7,685 nt of DNA from an uncultured Roseburia sp. (GTDB lineage Bacteria; Bacillota; Clostridia; Lachnospirales; Lachnospiraceae). The stretch is taken from the NCBI GenBank assembly GCA_947384095.1, contig CANDFU010000072.1, positions 1 to 7,685 on the forward strand. The letters are read 5' to 3'. Shown one piece after another: positions 6,342 to 7,685 of this stretch. Within the stretch, counting starts at the first letter, position 1. Each line of letters begins with the position of its first letter. Both the position numbers and the translations under genes were made by a program. A model generated the notes under the pieces. The model saw nothing but the letters and a program-made list of their open reading frames with translations, was not told the origin of the DNA and did no database searches.

Positions 6342-6680
6342 TTAATCATCCCCTCCGGCAATGCATAAAACACCCGACGTGATCACCACAATTCCGACAA
6401 TGTTTATAACAGCTATTTTTTCATCCAGAATAATTGCCCCCAAAGCAATACTTAATGCATAGTTCAGACTTAAGACCGGCTGCAGCGCCGAAACACTTCC
6501 AAAACGATATGCAATCAGCATCAGTAATGCTCCCAGGCCATATAAGGCAAATCCTCCAAGCATAAAAATAATACCATGATCTACAGACAGCTTCCATAAC
6601 AGCTGCCCCACACAGGCAAAGACGGCTGCCCCGATCATCAATACTATCCCTCTTCCATTTTTTTTTATGGATTCTTTCAT
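6342..6680 (-). CDS. Small EamA/SMR-like membrane protein, flippase subunit 1 (ArnE/ArnF-like)
   Basis: 112 residues with four predicted membrane helices (about 11-31, 37-58, 64-85, 90-108), the half-size drug/metabolite transporter layout. Seen: ALQPVLSLNYALSIALGAIILDEKI (65-89), a typical third-helix/loop pattern of this superfamily ending in an acidic-basic DEK. Known: such proteins pair as dimers, and ArnE/ArnF flip undecaprenyl-phosphate-aminoarabinose. Inferred: here it flips the lipid-linked sugar made by the GT2 it overlaps (ATGA). Basic residues cluster at the N-terminus (K2, K6, K7, R10) and in loop 2 (R59), predicting a cytoplasmic N-terminus; the partner gene shows the opposite bias. 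Codons 5-8 contain a run of nine A. AGGG lies about 6 bases before the ATG. It could instead be an unrelated SMR-type exporter, but the neighbours argue for a glycolipid. Confidence 0.82.
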   Translation of the reverse strand: MKESIKKNGRGIVLMIGAAVFACVGQLLWKLSVDHGIIFMLGGFALYGLGALLMLIAYRFGSVSALQPVLSLNYALSIALGAIILDEKIAVINIVGIVVITSGVLCIAGGDD

Positions 6681-7408
6681 CTTTTTCCCTTTTCCCCTCT
6701 GGACCTGTTGTACTTTCTATATTTAAAGATACAATATATTGTCAATAATCCATGTCTGAATTTAACTTTTTTCCCTTGATTCGTCTTTCTTGGATAATAG
6801 TCAATCGGTATTTCCATCACCCGGCATCCCGTTGCAGCTACCTTCGCCGTAACCTCGGGTTCAAAACCAAAACCTGACTCTTTCAATTCGATGCCCTGAA
6901 TGATTTCTCTGCGAAATGTCTTGTAACACGTTTCTACGTCCGTCAGTTTTAACCCTGTCATCCTATTTGATAACCGTGTGAAAACCTGATTACCCAGATA
7001 ATTCAGCCAATGCCCTCTTTCATTCTTGGGATTGCGAAAACGGGAACCGTATACTACATCCGCTTTATCCTTTATGATCGGCTGCACCAACCTCGGATAA
7101 TCTTTAACCGGATCGTACTCTAAATCCGCGTCCTGAACAATTACTATATCTTTTGTTGCGGCACGGAACCCCCTCTGCAGACTTCCACCTTTTCCTATGT
7201 TAACTTCATTATAAATCACCTTATGTACTTTGGTTTCAATCTGCTCGCGCAGCAGCTCGCGTGTCCCATCTGTCGAACAGTTATCTACCACGATCACCTC
7301 CAGATCCTGAATCGGAGCTTCCAAAACTTTATCGACAATCGGACCAATCGTATCTTTCTCGTTATAACATGGAATTACAACTGTTAATGAACAATTCACC
7401 TTTTTCAT
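6677..7408 (-). CDS. GT2 glycosyltransferase, polyprenyl-phosphate glycosyltransferase (DPM1/ArnC-like)
   Basis: 243 residues. Probably transfers a sugar from a nucleotide-sugar donor to undecaprenyl phosphate on the cytoplasmic face, giving a lipid-linked monosaccharide. Seen: a GT-A start with VVIPCYNE (residues 10-17), VDNCSTDGT (41-49), the metal-binding DAD (93-95) in VQDADLEYDP, YGSRF (120-124), ETCYKTFRREI (159-169), GFEPEVTAKV (181-190) and a basic GKKVKFRHGL stretch (212-221). These fit the dolichol-phosphate-mannose-synthase-like branch. There is no C-terminal pair of membrane helices as in CsbB or GtrB; the tail after residue 221 is aromatic and basic, so membrane contact is probably peripheral. 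AGGTG lies 7 bases before the ATG. The stop overlaps the next start by ATGA, so the gene is translationally coupled to the two small membrane proteins, as in arn-type sets. The sugar cannot be told from the sequence. Confidence 0.88.
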   Translation of the reverse strand: MKKVNCSLTVVIPCYNEKDTIGPIVDKVLEAPIQDLEVIVVDNCSTDGTRELLREQIETKVHKVIYNEVNIGKGGSLQRGFRAATKDIVIVQDADLEYDPVKDYPRLVQPIIKDKADVVYGSRFRNPKNERGHWLNYLGNQVFTRLSNRMTGLKLTDVETCYKTFRREIIQGIELKESGFGFEPEVTAKVAATGCRVMEIPIDYYPRKTNQGKKVKFRHGLLTIYCIFKYRKYNRSRGEKGKR

Positions 7409-7491
7409 TTTCGTACACCTACATGTATAAACATGCCCTTTCCTGATATCGTGTAATTTTAAATCTATTGTAAAATGTAAAATATAATTTT

Positions 7492-7685
7492 CTATAAGAT
7501 TGTCTCAGCCAGATTCAATGCCTTTTCCAACGCCTGATCCATATTGTAATACTGGAAATCAGCCAGCCTCCCGCACAGGTACAGATTCTCATACTTAGAT
7601 GCCTCTCTCTCATACATTGAATACATCCTTCTGGATTCCTCTGTCAGAACCGGATAATAAGGCTCCGACTTTATCCCTTTCTTAT
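7492..7685 (-). CDS. glf: UDP-galactopyranose mutase, C-terminal end (partial)
   Basis: This reading frame enters from the right edge and ends at a TAG stop; only the last 63 residues are present, of a protein usually about 370 residues long. Seen: an EPYYPV segment near the start of the fragment, then NLYLCGRLADFQYYNMDQA, which is the signature near the C-terminus of bacterial Glf. Known of the family: this flavoenzyme interconverts UDP-galactopyranose and UDP-galactofuranose in the cytoplasm, and the conserved C-terminal motif helps build the FAD/substrate site. Its presence implies that the polysaccharide contains galactofuranose, so one of the transferases downstream or outside the window should be a Galf transferase. 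An 83-base A/T-rich gap separates it from the next gene, with no clear terminator, so read-through is likely. The N-terminal FAD-binding half is outside the window, so its integrity cannot be judged. Confidence 0.93.
   Translation of the reverse strand, partial: KKGIKSEPYYPVLTEESRRMYSMYEREASKYENLYLCGRLADFQYYNMDQALEKALNLAETIL

Noticed and set aside
7409..7491. Promoter or hairpin between glf and the GT2 gene
   Set aside because: TTTACA boxes are present but no -10 at proper spacing; the CATGT-TTAT-ACATG dyad (7422-7435) next to the ribosome site is only five base pairs, too weak to call.

Overview
The window looks like part of a surface-polysaccharide (capsule or exopolysaccharide) locus of a low-to-mid G+C Firmicute. 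The likely group is Clostridia, probably a Lachnospiraceae-type gut bacterium. This rests on family flavour, purine-rich Shine-Dalgarno sites, tight one-strand packing and A/T-rich gaps; it is an inference, not a database match. All ten genes lie on the minus strand, so transcription runs from high to low coordinates. The first gene (glf, entering at 7685) and the last (unknown, leaving at 1) are cut by the window edges. I see no RNA genes, insertion sequences, CRISPR arrays or strong terminators, and no gene-free stretch longer than about 125 bases.

Upstream block (7685 to 6018): the C-terminal end of UDP-galactopyranose mutase (Glf), then a translationally coupled set of three. The set is a polyprenyl-phosphate type GT2 glycosyltransferase followed by two four-helix EamA/SMR-like membrane proteins. 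The layout resembles ArnC-ArnE-ArnF: one enzyme loads a sugar onto undecaprenyl phosphate and a small heterodimer flips it outward. The charge pattern of the two small proteins predicts opposite membrane orientations. No GT-C type acceptor transferase is in view.

Middle block (6017 to 2395): a 123-base gap carries a good sigma-A type promoter (TTGCCT, 17 bases, extended -10 TACAAT). It reads into a 625-residue membrane-anchored nucleotide-sugar 4,6-dehydratase (WbpM/CapD/PglF class), a small PglC-like phosphoglycosyl transferase and an extended-SDR ketoreductase/epimerase. Together they could convert UDP-GlcNAc to a UDP-6-deoxy-HexNAc (QuiNAc or FucNAc type) and place it as the first sugar-1-phosphate on undecaprenyl phosphate.

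Downstream block (2405 to 1): a WfgS-like GT2, a GT4 glycosyltransferase and the start of an unrecognised protein. The two transferases probably extend the lipid-linked repeat unit. Flippase (Wzx), polymerase (Wzy) and length-control genes are not in the window.

Points worth a second look: the predicted antiparallel flippase pair, a 22-residue dyad-rich insert in the reductase, the four in-frame stops plus an overlapping mini-ORF at the dehydratase start, an A9 tract in the first flippase gene, and a dyad over a possible promoter before the unknown last gene.
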